This document shows, one piece after another, positions 45,633 through 54,517 of a stretch of 64,000 nucleotides of DNA (positions are counted from its first letter, which is position 1; each line of letters opens with the position of its first letter). The notes under the pieces were generated by a model. That model saw only the letters and a program-made list of their open reading frames with translations. It was not told the origin of the DNA and made no database searches. Both the position numbers and the translations under genes were made by a program. Source of the stretch: Tolumonas sp008015085 (GTDB lineage Bacteria > Pseudomonadota > Gammaproteobacteria > Enterobacterales > Aeromonadaceae); NCBI GenBank assembly GCA_029265125.1, contig JAJUJX010000001.1, positions 1 through 64,000 on the forward strand, in the 5' to 3' direction.

Positions 45633-45694
45633 CTGATACAACTGTTTGCAGTAATAGTCGCATAAAACCGTGGTTAAAATCAGCAATATCGGCA

Positions 45695-45745
45695 AAGACA
45701 GTCAGAACAGCTAAAGATATACTGATGTTACTGTTTTTTAACATC
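45695..45745 (+). promoter_or_regulatory. Candidate promoter and inverted repeat before nudE
   Basis: A -35-like AAGACA (45695-45700) and -10-like TATACT (45718-45723) are 17 nt apart. Directly after comes an inverted repeat, GATGTTA-N8-TAACATC (45724-45745), close to the expected transcription start, which could be an operator or a leader hairpin. Confidence 0.45.
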
Positions 45746-45756
45746 GTGCGGTTTTC

Positions 45757-46347
45757 ATGTCAGATAAATCAATGAAGACGGAAAAGGCATTGCCTGTCAT
45801 CCTGCGTCAGGAAGTGGTGGCGCAGAGCAGGCTGTTCCGGGTAGAGGCTTTGCAGCTTCGCTTCAGTAACGGTGAAGAACGTGTTTATGAACGGATCCCC
45901 GGCGGTAACCGGCATGCAGTGATGATTGTGCCAGTGCTGAACAACGATACTTTGCTGTTGATTCGGGAGTATGCCGCAGGCACTCATACTTATGAGCTTG
46001 GTTTTCCCAAGGGGCTGGTAGACGCCGGTGAAACCGATGAGGAGGCCGCTAACCGGGAATTGCAGGAAGAGATCGGAATGGCGGCCGGAGCCCTTACTTT
46101 TATGAAACAGGTGTCGCTGGCGCCAGGGTTTATGAATGCCAAGATGGCGATCTTTATGGCGCACGACCTGTATCCACAGCAGTTAGCCGGGGATGAACCA
46201 GAAGAGTTGGAAGTCGTGCCCTGGCCGCTACATGATGCGGAAGCATTGCTGGATCATCCGCAGTTTCACGAAGCTCGCAGTGTCGCGGCGTTGCTGCTGT
46301 TTTTACGTCAAAGCAGACAAGAGTCGCCATCAGCACAGCAAGATTAA
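45757..46347 (+). CDS. nudE: ADP compounds hydrolase NudE
   Basis: The 196-residue Nudix hydrolase cleaves ADP-ribose, Ap3A, NADH and related ADP compounds. The Nudix box GLVDAGETDEEAANRELQEEIGM (read in two parts) has all key residues: Gly, Glu, Arg-Glu, Glu-Glu and Gly. The N-terminal FRVEALQLRFSNGEERVYERI fits NudE. Start ATG at 45757 has only a weak ribosome site; Met6 is an alternative. Its 3' end overlaps the convergent DUF3142 gene by 4 nt. Confidence 0.92.
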   Translation: MSDKSMKTEKALPVILRQEVVAQSRLFRVEALQLRFSNGEERVYERIPGGNRHAVMIVPVLNNDTLLLIREYAAGTHTYELGFPKGLVDAGETDEEAANRELQEEIGMAAGALTFMKQVSLAPGFMNAKMAIFMAHDLYPQQLAGDEPEELEVVPWPLHDAEALLDHPQFHEARSVAALLLFLRQSRQESPSAQQD

Positions 46348-47045
46348 TCATTCAGCAGAAAAACCACATAGCCCCGGAACCAGGCTGATTGTTGCAAATA
46401 AGCCGGGGCCTGCCATTCGCCATGCTGTACCAGCCCGATCTTGAACGGGATTTTGAGATTCACCAGTCGGGACAGATAAGCCGCATAGGTTGGGATGGTA
46501 TGACGTCCCTGATAGGTTTGTATCACCACTTCATCCACTACATCCGCCAGCTGATTCACCAGTTCCGGCGATGTGTGGTTACTCCAGTCAAGTAATCCGG
46601 TAATACTCAAGGCATATTGTTCCGGCAGCTGCTGGCGCAGGGTTGTAAGAAAGGCAATATATTCCTGCATACGCAAGGTCCGTGCATCAAAATCGATCTG
46701 TATTCCGGCTACCGGGTTGCCCTGCTTTTGCCAGCGGATGAGCTGCTGGCGGATGCTGCGGTAAATATTCTCTGACCAGTTGAGTGTTTCTACCCGGTAA
46801 GTCAGCCAGACCTGACCATGATGTAATCTAGGAACGGCGATCCCTTGTGGAATAAAGCGACTGATACCTCGCTGTTCACTGATTTGCCCCTGCAGGATAT
46901 ACAGTGTTTTGGCTTGAGCCAGAACCGGTTGCGGGCGGACAGCGCTCCACAACCAGAATTCGTCATACTGAGTTGCATTAACATTGGCATGAGCTGACAG
47001 AAAAGGCATTCCTGTCAGCAAAAGGAGGAATAAAAGCCGAATCAT
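46344..47045 (-). CDS. DUF3142 family secreted protein of unknown function
   Basis: The 233-residue product has a signal peptide (about 1-20, ending AHA). It resembles DUF3142 proteins. A strand ending in GIQIDFDA (about 114-121) recalls the catalytic beta-strand of GH18-like TIM barrels, but the usual final Glu is Ala-flanked Asp here, so enzyme activity is uncertain. Its ATG overlaps the stop of the 727-residue gene by one base (TAATG), implying coupled translation and a joint role in the periplasm. Confidence 0.75.
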   Translation of the reverse strand: MIRLLFLLLLTGMPFLSAHANVNATQYDEFWLWSAVRPQPVLAQAKTLYILQGQISEQRGISRFIPQGIAVPRLHHGQVWLTYRVETLNWSENIYRSIRQQLIRWQKQGNPVAGIQIDFDARTLRMQEYIAFLTTLRQQLPEQYALSITGLLDWSNHTSPELVNQLADVVDEVVIQTYQGRHTIPTYAAYLSRLVNLKIPFKIGLVQHGEWQAPAYLQQSAWFRGYVVFLLND

Positions 47046-49228
47046 TACCAGTAGTATTTCAGCTGTTTAGACCATGGTGTATCACTGAACTGGGATTTCA
47101 GAGTCTGGAACCACTGCTTGCGTTTTTCAACGGGGATTTCCTGAGAGCCGCATCCGTTATAGCCACTGGGTGCAAAGCAGTTGATAGCGCGGTAAAGCGC
47201 GTAGGCTTTATCCGTGCGCGGCGCCTGTTTATTGGCAATGACCTGCTGATAACCATCCAGCCGGGAGAAAACTTTTCCGTCAAACTGTGTCGTGGTGCCA
47301 CCCAGCTCATGCAGATCTGGCTGGCTGTTCAGCGGAAAATCATCCAGTCCTTGCCGTAATATGAATTCGCCCAGACAGTTCAGTGCCTGCGGATGCGCGT
47401 TGTTATTCTGTAGAGTCTGGACTACCTCGGTTAGCGCCGGACACTGATAATCGGTCGCATTTTTGCCATCCCATTTAAAGAGTGCCAATGATTGCGGCGT
47501 GGCATAGGTGCTGCCCATAAACAGCGGCGTGGTGCTGGTATTTTCTGGTAGCAACTGGATGTCTTTCAGAAAATCAGCATAGGCGCTACGGGTCAGATCT
47601 TTGAATAACAGAGTAAACAGCGCGATGTCATGCTCTTGTGCCGATACCGGGTGGGTGATTTGTTTACGCAGCAGTGCCGGGGAGGCAATGTTACGTAGCA
47701 GGATCTCGCGGATCATCGGTGTTTTGACAGGGGATTTGTCTGCAAAGACCTTGTCGATATTCTGACTACGTTCGTAATTCATAGCCAGAGCCAGCTCAGT
47801 TTGCTGGCGTTGCAGTGGGTTACTGGCCTTTGATAGCAGTTTCAGCCATAACTGTTCGGCGTCCTGCCATTGTTCTTTGCTTTCCAGTGCAAATCCGCGC
47901 AGCGTTTGCTGACTGAATGCCTGATAACTGAGGATCTGTTCAGTGTTGATCTCCGGCAGAATCGTCAGCGCTTTGTCCGCATCTTTTTCAACATACAGCG
48001 CATAGGCGCCCAGCAGGTAGTTATACAATTCTGGCTGTTTGGCAAAACGAGCCTGCTGTGATTGCAGTTCCGCCAGCGTGAATGGTGGGCGGGAATCATC
48101 TTCACTGCGACGGCGCATGAGCATCAGGTCAATGATGGCTAGTAACTGCGGATCTTCAATTTTGCTGGTATCACTGTATGAAAGCAGTAATTTGTTGTCG
48201 ATCTCCTGTACCAGCTGGTTGGCTGTGATATTGGTGTCGGTCAGCGGATGAGTAAACCAGTAAGCATACGATTGGGCCAGACGAGACTGATCATTCATCA
48301 GCCAGTAAACGCGACGTAATAAGCCATTAGCTGAGGCTGCATATTGGCCTTTCGGGTACTCAGTCAGATAACTGTTAAATGCGGATTCTGCTGCCTGCAG
48401 CGAGGCCATGTCAGTTTTGCTGTTATCCGGGAATCCCATTTCATCAAACGCATTTTGTTGGGCGGTATTGAGGAAAATGCGGCCCTTCATGTATATGGCT
48501 GTTTCTTTCAGCCAAGGGTGGGTTGATAAGCTCAGCGCATTAAAGACTGCAATAGATTGGGTAAAATCGCCGTTGTAGAACGCCTGGGCACCTTGCAGGT
48601 AGCTGGCAAACAGTTGACCTGTAGGGGAGTGGATGTTCTGTGGCAATAAATCAGTCTGTGCGGCTGGCTCATTGTCACAACTTTGCAGAATAGCTAAGCG
48701 ACTTTGTGCCAGTGCGGTACGCTCTTCTGCCGGTAGTTCTTTTTCCTGCGCTAACTGCTGTAGATAAGTTTGTGCGGTTTGCTGATTATTGGAGGTACAG
48801 CGACTACCTTCCCAGACACTAGTTTGGGTCAGCAGATTATTGGCATCATCTGCACTGACGCCAAGTTGCTGAGCAAGAATGACGAGCGGTGATGGCTGAT
48901 TTTTATCATTTTCATTTCCGGTTGCCGTCGTGTCTGTCGGCTCAGTTAAATCGACAGGAAACGGTACCAGCGCGTAGCCCTGTTCTTTGTAATAACTGTC
49001 ACTGGTTGGAACAGTTAATGGTTGCTGGTGTTGATCGGCCAGTAATAGCTGCAGATTAATTCGGCTGTCATTCGCCGGGGAGAGGAATGGGGTGTTGTTG
49101 CAGGTATCGAGCTGATCCCGTTTCAGATCCCAGGTTGGATAGCAACTGTCGTCGCTGCAAGCCTGAGCGGGCATCTGAAACAATGCAAAAAGAATGAAAC
49201 TGCCGGTTAATGAGTAGCGTAAAGACAT
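47045..49228 (-). CDS. Large secreted protein of unknown function, TPR-like helices
   Basis: The 727-residue product has a signal peptide (about 1-23, ending AQA before CSDD). A Cys after the signal is followed by further Cys residues (CSDDSCYPTW, DTCNN) suited to periplasmic disulfides. The middle holds helical repeats like tetratricopeptide units (QGAQAFYNGDFTQSIAVFNAL, ESAFNSYLTEYPKGQYAASA), and the end has the SGYNGCGSQEIP Cys pair. I do not recognise a named family. It is first in a two-gene unit with the DUF3142 gene. Confidence 0.75.
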   Translation of the reverse strand: MSLRYSLTGSFILFALFQMPAQACSDDSCYPTWDLKRDQLDTCNNTPFLSPANDSRINLQLLLADQHQQPLTVPTSDSYYKEQGYALVPFPVDLTEPTDTTATGNENDKNQPSPLVILAQQLGVSADDANNLLTQTSVWEGSRCTSNNQQTAQTYLQQLAQEKELPAEERTALAQSRLAILQSCDNEPAAQTDLLPQNIHSPTGQLFASYLQGAQAFYNGDFTQSIAVFNALSLSTHPWLKETAIYMKGRIFLNTAQQNAFDEMGFPDNSKTDMASLQAAESAFNSYLTEYPKGQYAASANGLLRRVYWLMNDQSRLAQSYAYWFTHPLTDTNITANQLVQEIDNKLLLSYSDTSKIEDPQLLAIIDLMLMRRRSEDDSRPPFTLAELQSQQARFAKQPELYNYLLGAYALYVEKDADKALTILPEINTEQILSYQAFSQQTLRGFALESKEQWQDAEQLWLKLLSKASNPLQRQQTELALAMNYERSQNIDKVFADKSPVKTPMIREILLRNIASPALLRKQITHPVSAQEHDIALFTLLFKDLTRSAYADFLKDIQLLPENTSTTPLFMGSTYATPQSLALFKWDGKNATDYQCPALTEVVQTLQNNNAHPQALNCLGEFILRQGLDDFPLNSQPDLHELGGTTTQFDGKVFSRLDGYQQVIANKQAPRTDKAYALYRAINCFAPSGYNGCGSQEIPVEKRKQWFQTLKSQFSDTPWSKQLKYYW

Positions 49229-49339
49229 ATCCCGTCCTGTTTTATTGTTGTGTCGGCATGATTGCCTGATTATCAGCCAATTACCACGACTATGCCACCA
49301 CAGGACATCACCCTCTGACAGAAATTCCGGCAGTTTCTT

Positions 49340-50242
49340 TTATTGCTGCGGGAAGATTTGATGCGCCTGATTCAACAAATGCTGCGATATTTGCCGGTAG
49401 ATCCCTTTTTCCAGGATCCAACGTTGCCAGAATAACCTGCGTTCCCGTAACGGGGTATCTGGCATCAGTTCCACCAGCTGACCACTGGTAAGCTCTGCAG
49501 TAATTTGTAATTTAGGTATCAGGCAATAAGCGACGCCGGCTTTTGCCAGTGCGACAAACGCTTCGGAAGATCGTACGGTATGACAGGGATAACTACCGGG
49601 TGGCAGTCCGAAGTGTTTTTCCACAAAACTGACATGCATATCGTCCCGTTGATCAAATGCGACGCCCGGTGCTTTGCGCAGTGCTTCTTCTGTTAAGCCA
49701 TGCGGAAAATATTGAGTAATAAAATTGGGTGATGCGGTTAACACGTAGTCCATATAACCCAATAATTCAGACTGGCAGCCGGGTAACGCCTCCTGCTGGG
49801 TGGTGATAGCTCCGAAGGCTTCACCGCGGCGTAACCGATCAATCGTGCGGTTTTCATCTTCTATCAGCAGGTTCAGTTCAATTAACCCTGGCTGTAGTAA
49901 TGGTGTCAAAGCAGGGATCAGCCAGGTGGCCAGACTATCGGCATTAGTAGCAATAGTGACAGATAGAGGCTTCAGCAGTGTGTTGGGGGACAGGTGAGGT
50001 AACAGAGCCTGTTCCAGCTGTTGTACCTGTTGGTAATGGGTTAAGAGTAATTGCCCCATCGCGGTCAGCTGTATCGGTTGTGTGCGGATCAGCACCGGTT
50101 GCGCCACCAGTAACTCCAGCTGCTTGATGCGCTGTGAAATGGCGGATTGAGTAATGTGCAGCTGCTGTGCCGCCCGTTCAAAGCTCTGCTCCCGCAGGAT
50201 CACATCAAGTGCTTGCAGTAGTTTGTAATCAAGATGGTTCAT
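49340..50242 (-). CDS. argP: LysR-family regulator ArgP
   Basis: The 300-residue LysR regulator responds to lysine and arginine and activates argO. The N-terminal helix-turn-helix (about 18-42, SFERAAQQLHITQSAISQRIKQLE) and HLDYKLLQALDVILREQSF follow ArgP. The effector domain continues to SQHLLNQAHQIFPQQ. It is divergent from argO across about 93 nt, the arrangement known in E. coli relatives. I expect lysine-blocked, arginine-dependent control of argO. Confidence 0.93.
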   Translation of the reverse strand: MNHLDYKLLQALDVILREQSFERAAQQLHITQSAISQRIKQLELLVAQPVLIRTQPIQLTAMGQLLLTHYQQVQQLEQALLPHLSPNTLLKPLSVTIATNADSLATWLIPALTPLLQPGLIELNLLIEDENRTIDRLRRGEAFGAITTQQEALPGCQSELLGYMDYVLTASPNFITQYFPHGLTEEALRKAPGVAFDQRDDMHVSFVEKHFGLPPGSYPCHTVRSSEAFVALAKAGVAYCLIPKLQITAELTSGQLVELMPDTPLRERRLFWQRWILEKGIYRQISQHLLNQAHQIFPQQ

Positions 50243-50335
50243 TAGTTTTTCTTATCTTCTATAAGAAACATGAATTTTACTTAATTGTATCCTCTTCTTA
50301 TTGTGTCTGCAGATTCGATTTTGAGGCGAAAAATA

Positions 50336-50959
50336 ATGCTGAACGGCGCAATTTATCTTCAGGGGATGCTGGTCGGTGCCAGTTTGATTATTCCCATCGG
50401 AGCTCAGAATGCCTTTGTGCTGGAGCGGGGGATCCGACGTAATCATGCCATGCTGGTGGCCGGGTTATGTTTTCTCGGTGATATGATCCTGATTGCACTG
50501 GGTGTGGGCGGTGCCGGTAAAATCATTGCGGAGTCGTTAATTTTACAGTTGTTGCTGACGTTAGGCGGTACTGTTTTTCTGCTGCGTTATGGTTGGCTCA
50601 GTTTGCAGCGCGCCTGGCAGGCAACGGCACAATCGCTGGCTGAAAAAGGAATTATGAGCCGGATGCAAGCGATCAGTATGACGCTGGCAGTGACCTTGCT
50701 GAACCCGCATGTTTATTTGGATACCGTGATGATTCAGGGGGCGGTTGCCGGGCAATATCCAAGGCCTCAGCAGCTGAGTTTTGCTCTGGGTAGCATCACG
50801 GCCTCGTTGCTCTGGTTTTTTGGCTTAGCGTTATTGGCAAGCTGGCTGGCACCACAACTACAGCGGCTCAGAGTTCAACAATGTATAGATGCGCTAGTCG
50901 GCAGCATCATGTGGTTGATTGCGTTAGGGTTGCTGCGACATGGTGTTTCGCTGGTATAA
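50336..50959 (+). CDS. argO: Arginine exporter ArgO (LysE family)
   Basis: The 207-residue LysE/RhtB-family inner membrane exporter has about six helices and the conserved GASLIIPIGAQNAFVLERGIRRNH near the N-terminus. It exports arginine and probably canavanine. ATG at 50336 has GAGG upstream at good spacing; the open frame upstream begins with no such site and runs into the divergent promoter. It is divergent from argP. The hsp20 promoter starts 17 nt after its stop. Confidence 0.93.
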   Translation: MLNGAIYLQGMLVGASLIIPIGAQNAFVLERGIRRNHAMLVAGLCFLGDMILIALGVGGAGKIIAESLILQLLLTLGGTVFLLRYGWLSLQRAWQATAQSLAEKGIMSRMQAISMTLAVTLLNPHVYLDTVMIQGAVAGQYPRPQQLSFALGSITASLLWFFGLALLASWLAPQLQRLRVQQCIDALVGSIMWLIALGLLRHGVSLV

Positions 50960-50976
50960 AAAACGCTCACAAGATG

Positions 50977-51004
50977 CTTGAAATTTACACAGACAGACCT
51001 ATAT
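50977..51004 (+). promoter_or_regulatory. Sigma32-like heat-shock promoter of hsp20
   Basis: CTTGAAA (50977-50983) matches the sigma32 -35 element exactly. After 13 nt, ACCTATAT (50997-51004) agrees partly with the -10 CCCCATNT. It lies 57 nt upstream of the hsp20 ATG. Confidence 0.65.
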
Positions 51005-51060
51005 AGATAATAGGCGTGATCGTTATTTGAGTGATCCACCTACGCCGTAAGGAGGTTTAT

Positions 51061-51495
51061 ATGCGTCTCGAAAAATGGAACCCGTTCCGTGACCTTGACG
51101 ATATTTTCCGCAATTATCAGCGTTCATTCCCAGTCCCGTTCTGGGGCAGAGAATCCATGACTGGCAGCAGTGACTGGGTTCCTGCTGTGGATATCGTGGA
51201 AAATGAGACCGAGTATCAGCTCAAGGTCGAAATTCCTGAAATTCCACGCGAAGCCATCAAACTGCAGATCAACCATGGCACGCTGACGATTACCGGCGAA
51301 CGTAAGATGGAAAAGAGCGATGAAAAACACCATCGTACAGAACGTTACTATGGTAGTTTCAGTCGCAGTTTCACGTTACCGGATGATGTTAAGGCGGAAA
51401 ATGTTACAGCCAACTTCAGTGATGGCATGCTCTATGTGCACATGCTGAAGAGCACACCAACGGGTGATAAGCCACTGGAAATTGAAATCCATTGA
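51061..51495 (+). CDS. Small heat-shock protein Hsp20 (alpha-crystallin family)
   Basis: The 144-residue ATP-independent chaperone holds unfolding proteins. The alpha-crystallin domain spans about 38-135 (WVPAVDIVENETEYQLKVEIP, GTLTITGER, YGSFSRSFTLP) and the tail ends LEIEIH, an I-x-I-type anchor. ATG at 51061 has a strong ribosome site TAAGGAGG; an upstream open extension is rejected. It is not clearly IbpA; it is closer to class A bacterial Hsp20. A sigma32-like promoter lies upstream. Confidence 0.94.
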   Translation: MRLEKWNPFRDLDDIFRNYQRSFPVPFWGRESMTGSSDWVPAVDIVENETEYQLKVEIPEIPREAIKLQINHGTLTITGERKMEKSDEKHHRTERYYGSFSRSFTLPDDVKAENVTANFSDGMLYVHMLKSTPTGDKPLEIEIH

Positions 51496-51508
51496 GCTAA
51501 CGTGAGGA

Positions 51509-51542
51509 AAAACGGCATGCAGATAAACCGGCATGCCGTTTT
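51509..51542. terminator. Bidirectional terminator between hsp20 and trmA
   Basis: AAAACGGCATGC and GCATGCCGTTTT form a perfect 12-bp stem with a 10-nt loop, with A-run and T-run flanks serving both convergent genes. Confidence 0.88.
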
Positions 51543-51552
51543 GTTTTGTCTG

Positions 51553-52653
51553 CTATTTACGCACCAGCCAGACGCCCGATTCCATATGATGTGTAAACGG
51601 AAACTGATCGAACAGGGCGCATCGTTTGATCTCATGAGTCTGACATAACGTGTTCAGGTTATCGCACAGCGTTTCCGGATTACAGGAGATATAGATGATC
51701 TGCTCATATGCCTGGATCATGGCGAGAGTATCCCGATCCAGCCCTGCCCGTGGTGGATCAACCAGAATGGTATTGCACTGATAGCTTTGCAGATCGATGC
51801 CTTTGAGGCGGTTAAATTCACGCACACCGTTCATCGCCTGAGTGAACTCTTCGGCGGACATGCGCAGGATCTGCACATTCTCAATCTTGTTGACGGCGAT
51901 ATTATGCTGGGCGGCATGTACTGATGATTTGGCGATTTCGGTAGCCAGCACTCGGTTAAAGTTTTTGGCCAGTGCCAGCGAGAAGTTGCCGTTGCCGCAA
52001 TACAGTTCCAGCAGATCGCCCTGACAGCCAGTGGTAACATCCAGTGCCCAGCCCAGCATCTGCTGGTTCATTGCCGCATTAGGTTGGGTGAAACTGTTTT
52101 CTACCTGCATATATTCCAGCGTGCGATCGGCCACCTGCAGCTGTTCCAGTACATATTCGCGTTCCAGCACGATCTTTTGTTTATGTGCCCGGCCGACCAC
52201 ATCGACTTCGCCAAATTCAGCCCGGAGAGTCTCGCGCAGTTCTCTGGCTGCCGGTTCCCAGGCTTCGGTGAGTTGTTTATGGTAAAGCAGTGTGATCAGC
52301 GCTTCACCACTCAGCGTGGTCAGAAAATCGACCTGAAACAGTTTATGTTTCAGTGCGTGGTTGGCCTTTAGCAATGCTTTGAGGCGTGGCATCAGCTGAT
52401 TGATCAACAGGCTGCCGGTCGGGAACTCTTCCACGTAGTAACGCTGTTTGGTTTCGCTGTTGAACATGACATAAAACAGGTCGTCGTCTTCATGCCAGAT
52501 GCGAAATTCAGCACGCATACGATAATGCGTCGGAGCAGAGGCAAACACCTCGGGTGCCGGAGCCTGAAAAGGAGCCAGCAATTGTGTCAGGCGTTGCTGT
52601 TTTTCATGCAACTGTTGCTGGTAAAGGGCATCAGAATGAGCCGCGTATGTCAT
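51553..52653 (-). CDS. trmA: tRNA (uracil-54-C5)-methyltransferase TrmA
   Basis: The 366-residue SAM-dependent enzyme makes 5-methyluridine at position 54 of tRNA. SAM-binding LLELYCGNGNFSLALA, the ILVDPPRAGLD motif and the catalytic-Cys segment YISCNPETL (near residue 324) are visible. Length equals E. coli TrmA when started at ATG 52653, which has GGAG upstream; an upstream GTG is rejected. Confidence 0.96.
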   Translation of the reverse strand: MTYAAHSDALYQQQLHEKQQRLTQLLAPFQAPAPEVFASAPTHYRMRAEFRIWHEDDDLFYVMFNSETKQRYYVEEFPTGSLLINQLMPRLKALLKANHALKHKLFQVDFLTTLSGEALITLLYHKQLTEAWEPAARELRETLRAEFGEVDVVGRAHKQKIVLEREYVLEQLQVADRTLEYMQVENSFTQPNAAMNQQMLGWALDVTTGCQGDLLELYCGNGNFSLALAKNFNRVLATEIAKSSVHAAQHNIAVNKIENVQILRMSAEEFTQAMNGVREFNRLKGIDLQSYQCNTILVDPPRAGLDRDTLAMIQAYEQIIYISCNPETLCDNLNTLCQTHEIKRCALFDQFPFTHHMESGVWLVRK

Positions 52654-52787
52654 GGTGTACTCCGTCACTACAGGAAGGGCGAAAATTGTATGCAGTTGTG
52701 CGTTGTTGTCCAGTTTTTCTGCTCAAGTTTTATGCAGTCAGGCCGCTATAAAGATAACCGCAGGTGTAACCGGCTTCGGAGACGATC

Positions 52788-54170
52788 ATGAAATTAGATC
52801 AGGTAAACAGCTCTGTGCTGCAGAATATGCTGAAAAATACGCAGCGGCAGACGGGTAAAAGTGCAAATGCAGCTACGCAGCAAGGCGATGAAGTATCGCT
52901 CAGTCATTCTGCCAGATTAGGCAACCGAATCATTCAGTTTTCACTGTCACAGTCACTGACTCTCAACGGTAAAAGTTACAGCGTCAGTTCTCAGGAGAAG
53001 ACCGACGATGACAGTAGTGAATCGCTGTTTGATTATCAGAAAGTGGCTGATAACGTGCTGTCGTTTGTCACCAATACCATCCGTGCGCGTCAGCAGGCCG
53101 GTGATGACAATGAAGCGTTAAAGAAAATGCTGGGGCAGGCTTATAAAGGCATTGATAAAGGTTTCAGCGATGCCCGGGCTGAACTCGATAAAAGTGGTCA
53201 ACTGTCTGATCCGCTGAAAGAAGGGATCGATAAAAGCTATGAATTGATCCAAAAGGGGATGAGTGAATTCGAAGAAGAGTTATTTGGTAAAACAGTGGAT
53301 AGCGCCACGACCGATACCTCGGAATCAACAGAGACCACTGCTGCTGATACAGCTGCAACCGATCAGGTAAAAACACCAAAAGAGATTGGTAATTCCATTC
53401 TGGCGGCTATGGCTGGCAAGCAATCAGCCAATCTGGAGCTAACCACGAAGGAAGGGGATAAAGTCACCATCCAGTTTGATGATCAGCAGCAATGGCAATT
53501 ACAGGGCAGTGGGAAGGCCAAAAAAGCCTTGCAGGCTTATGGCGAACTGGCCGGAAACAGTCAAAATCAGAAGAAAACAGACAGCAGCGCATCCGCCTAC
53601 TATAGTCGCACAACACAGTTCAGCTTTAAGGTGGAAGGGGATCTTAGCAGCAGTGAGCTGAAATCGATCTCTGATATTATAAGTAAAGTCGGCGATCTGT
53701 CAGACAGCTTCTTTGGCGGCAATATCAGTGATGCGGTACAACAGGCGCAGCAGCTGGATCTGACCGACAGTGAACTGGTCAGTATGTCGCTTGATTTATA
53801 TCAGCAGCAGGCCATTGGCTGGCAAGGTAACAGTAATACCGCTACGACGAATACGGGCAGTGATGCAACGGCGGCCAAAGACAGCTCTGCTCTGACGGAT
53901 AATCAGCAAGCTGCAGCGGCATTGCCCGATGTATTCAGTCAGCTGGGGGATTATCTGACGCAGTTGCAATCCATGTTTAATCAGATGATTGCAGATTTTA
54001 ATCCGGATATGCAGGGTAGCCTGCAAAGCTGGGTTGCTAAACAGCAGCATCCGGAAAAATCAGATGAACAAATTAGTCAGTTTGTCAGCTTCAACCAGCA
54101 TATGCAGCAAGTGATGGCTGCATTGCAAAGCGGTGATAGCGGATCAGAAACGGATCGTACTGCGACCTGA
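52788..54170 (+). CDS. DUF5610 domain protein of unknown function
   Basis: The 460-residue protein has no signal peptide. An N-terminal DUF5610-like region (about 60-165: FDYQKVADNVLSFVTNTIRARQQAG, then GKGFSDARAELDKSGQLSD-like sequence) precedes acidic, Ser/Thr/Ala/Asp-rich linkers (about 170-195 and 345-370) and a coil-forming C-terminus rich in Gln. Function is unknown; the type resembles flagellar-hook-length or exported scaffold-like compositions only loosely. It is a single-gene unit with its own terminator, upstream of the B12 riboswitch. Confidence 0.75.
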   Translation: MKLDQVNSSVLQNMLKNTQRQTGKSANAATQQGDEVSLSHSARLGNRIIQFSLSQSLTLNGKSYSVSSQEKTDDDSSESLFDYQKVADNVLSFVTNTIRARQQAGDDNEALKKMLGQAYKGIDKGFSDARAELDKSGQLSDPLKEGIDKSYELIQKGMSEFEEELFGKTVDSATTDTSESTETTAADTAATDQVKTPKEIGNSILAAMAGKQSANLELTTKEGDKVTIQFDDQQQWQLQGSGKAKKALQAYGELAGNSQNQKKTDSSASAYYSRTTQFSFKVEGDLSSSELKSISDIISKVGDLSDSFFGGNISDAVQQAQQLDLTDSELVSMSLDLYQQQAIGWQGNSNTATTNTGSDATAAKDSSALTDNQQAAAALPDVFSQLGDYLTQLQSMFNQMIADFNPDMQGSLQSWVAKQQHPEKSDEQISQFVSFNQHMQQVMAALQSGDSGSETDRTAT

Positions 54171-54195
54171 TTTCAAATTTGGTTATGGATTTGTG

Positions 54196-54227
54196 ATGGC
54201 GGATACAGCAATGTTCCGCCATTTTTT
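54196..54227 (+). terminator. Terminator of the DUF5610 gene
   Basis: ATGGCGGA and TCCGCCAT form an 8-bp stem with an 11-nt loop followed by six T, 26 nt after the stop codon. Confidence 0.85.
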
Positions 54228-54289
54228 GTTAGCCAATTGTAAATTGGCGCTATACACCCTCCGGCTGGCTCTCTATAATTCGCGGCTCT

Positions 54290-54453
54290 CTGGCGCAATA
54301 ACCTGCTTAAAAGGGAATCCGGTGTGAATCCGGAGCTGGCGCGCAGCGGTATCGGGGAACGAAAGCGAACGAGTGAAAACTCAGGCACTGCCATCAGGTG
54401 GGAAGCTATCGCCGTAGGATAACAGCCCCTAAGCCCGAAGACCTGCCAGAGCA
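54290..54453 (+). ncRNA. Cobalamin riboswitch upstream of btuB
   Basis: The conserved cobalamin aptamer core is visible: AAAGGGAATCCGGTGTGAAT at 54310-54329, the GCGCGCAGCGGT segment near 54340-54351, and the B12 box AGCCCGAAGACCTGCC (54432-54447). It should shut off btuB when adenosylcobalamin is plentiful, probably by hiding the ribosome site or start of btuB. The outer ends of the aptamer are approximate. The gap before the btuB ATG holds the expression platform. Confidence 0.93.
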
Positions 54454-54517
54454 AAATCTGGGTCATATCATCTGATATGGCAATTAGGGACCACTACGCG
54501 AAACTAGGGATAACCCA

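Noticed and set aside
54173..54466. Minus-strand 97-residue frame over the B12 leader
   Set aside because: It is the complement of the riboswitch and the DUF5610 terminator, both structural RNA elements.
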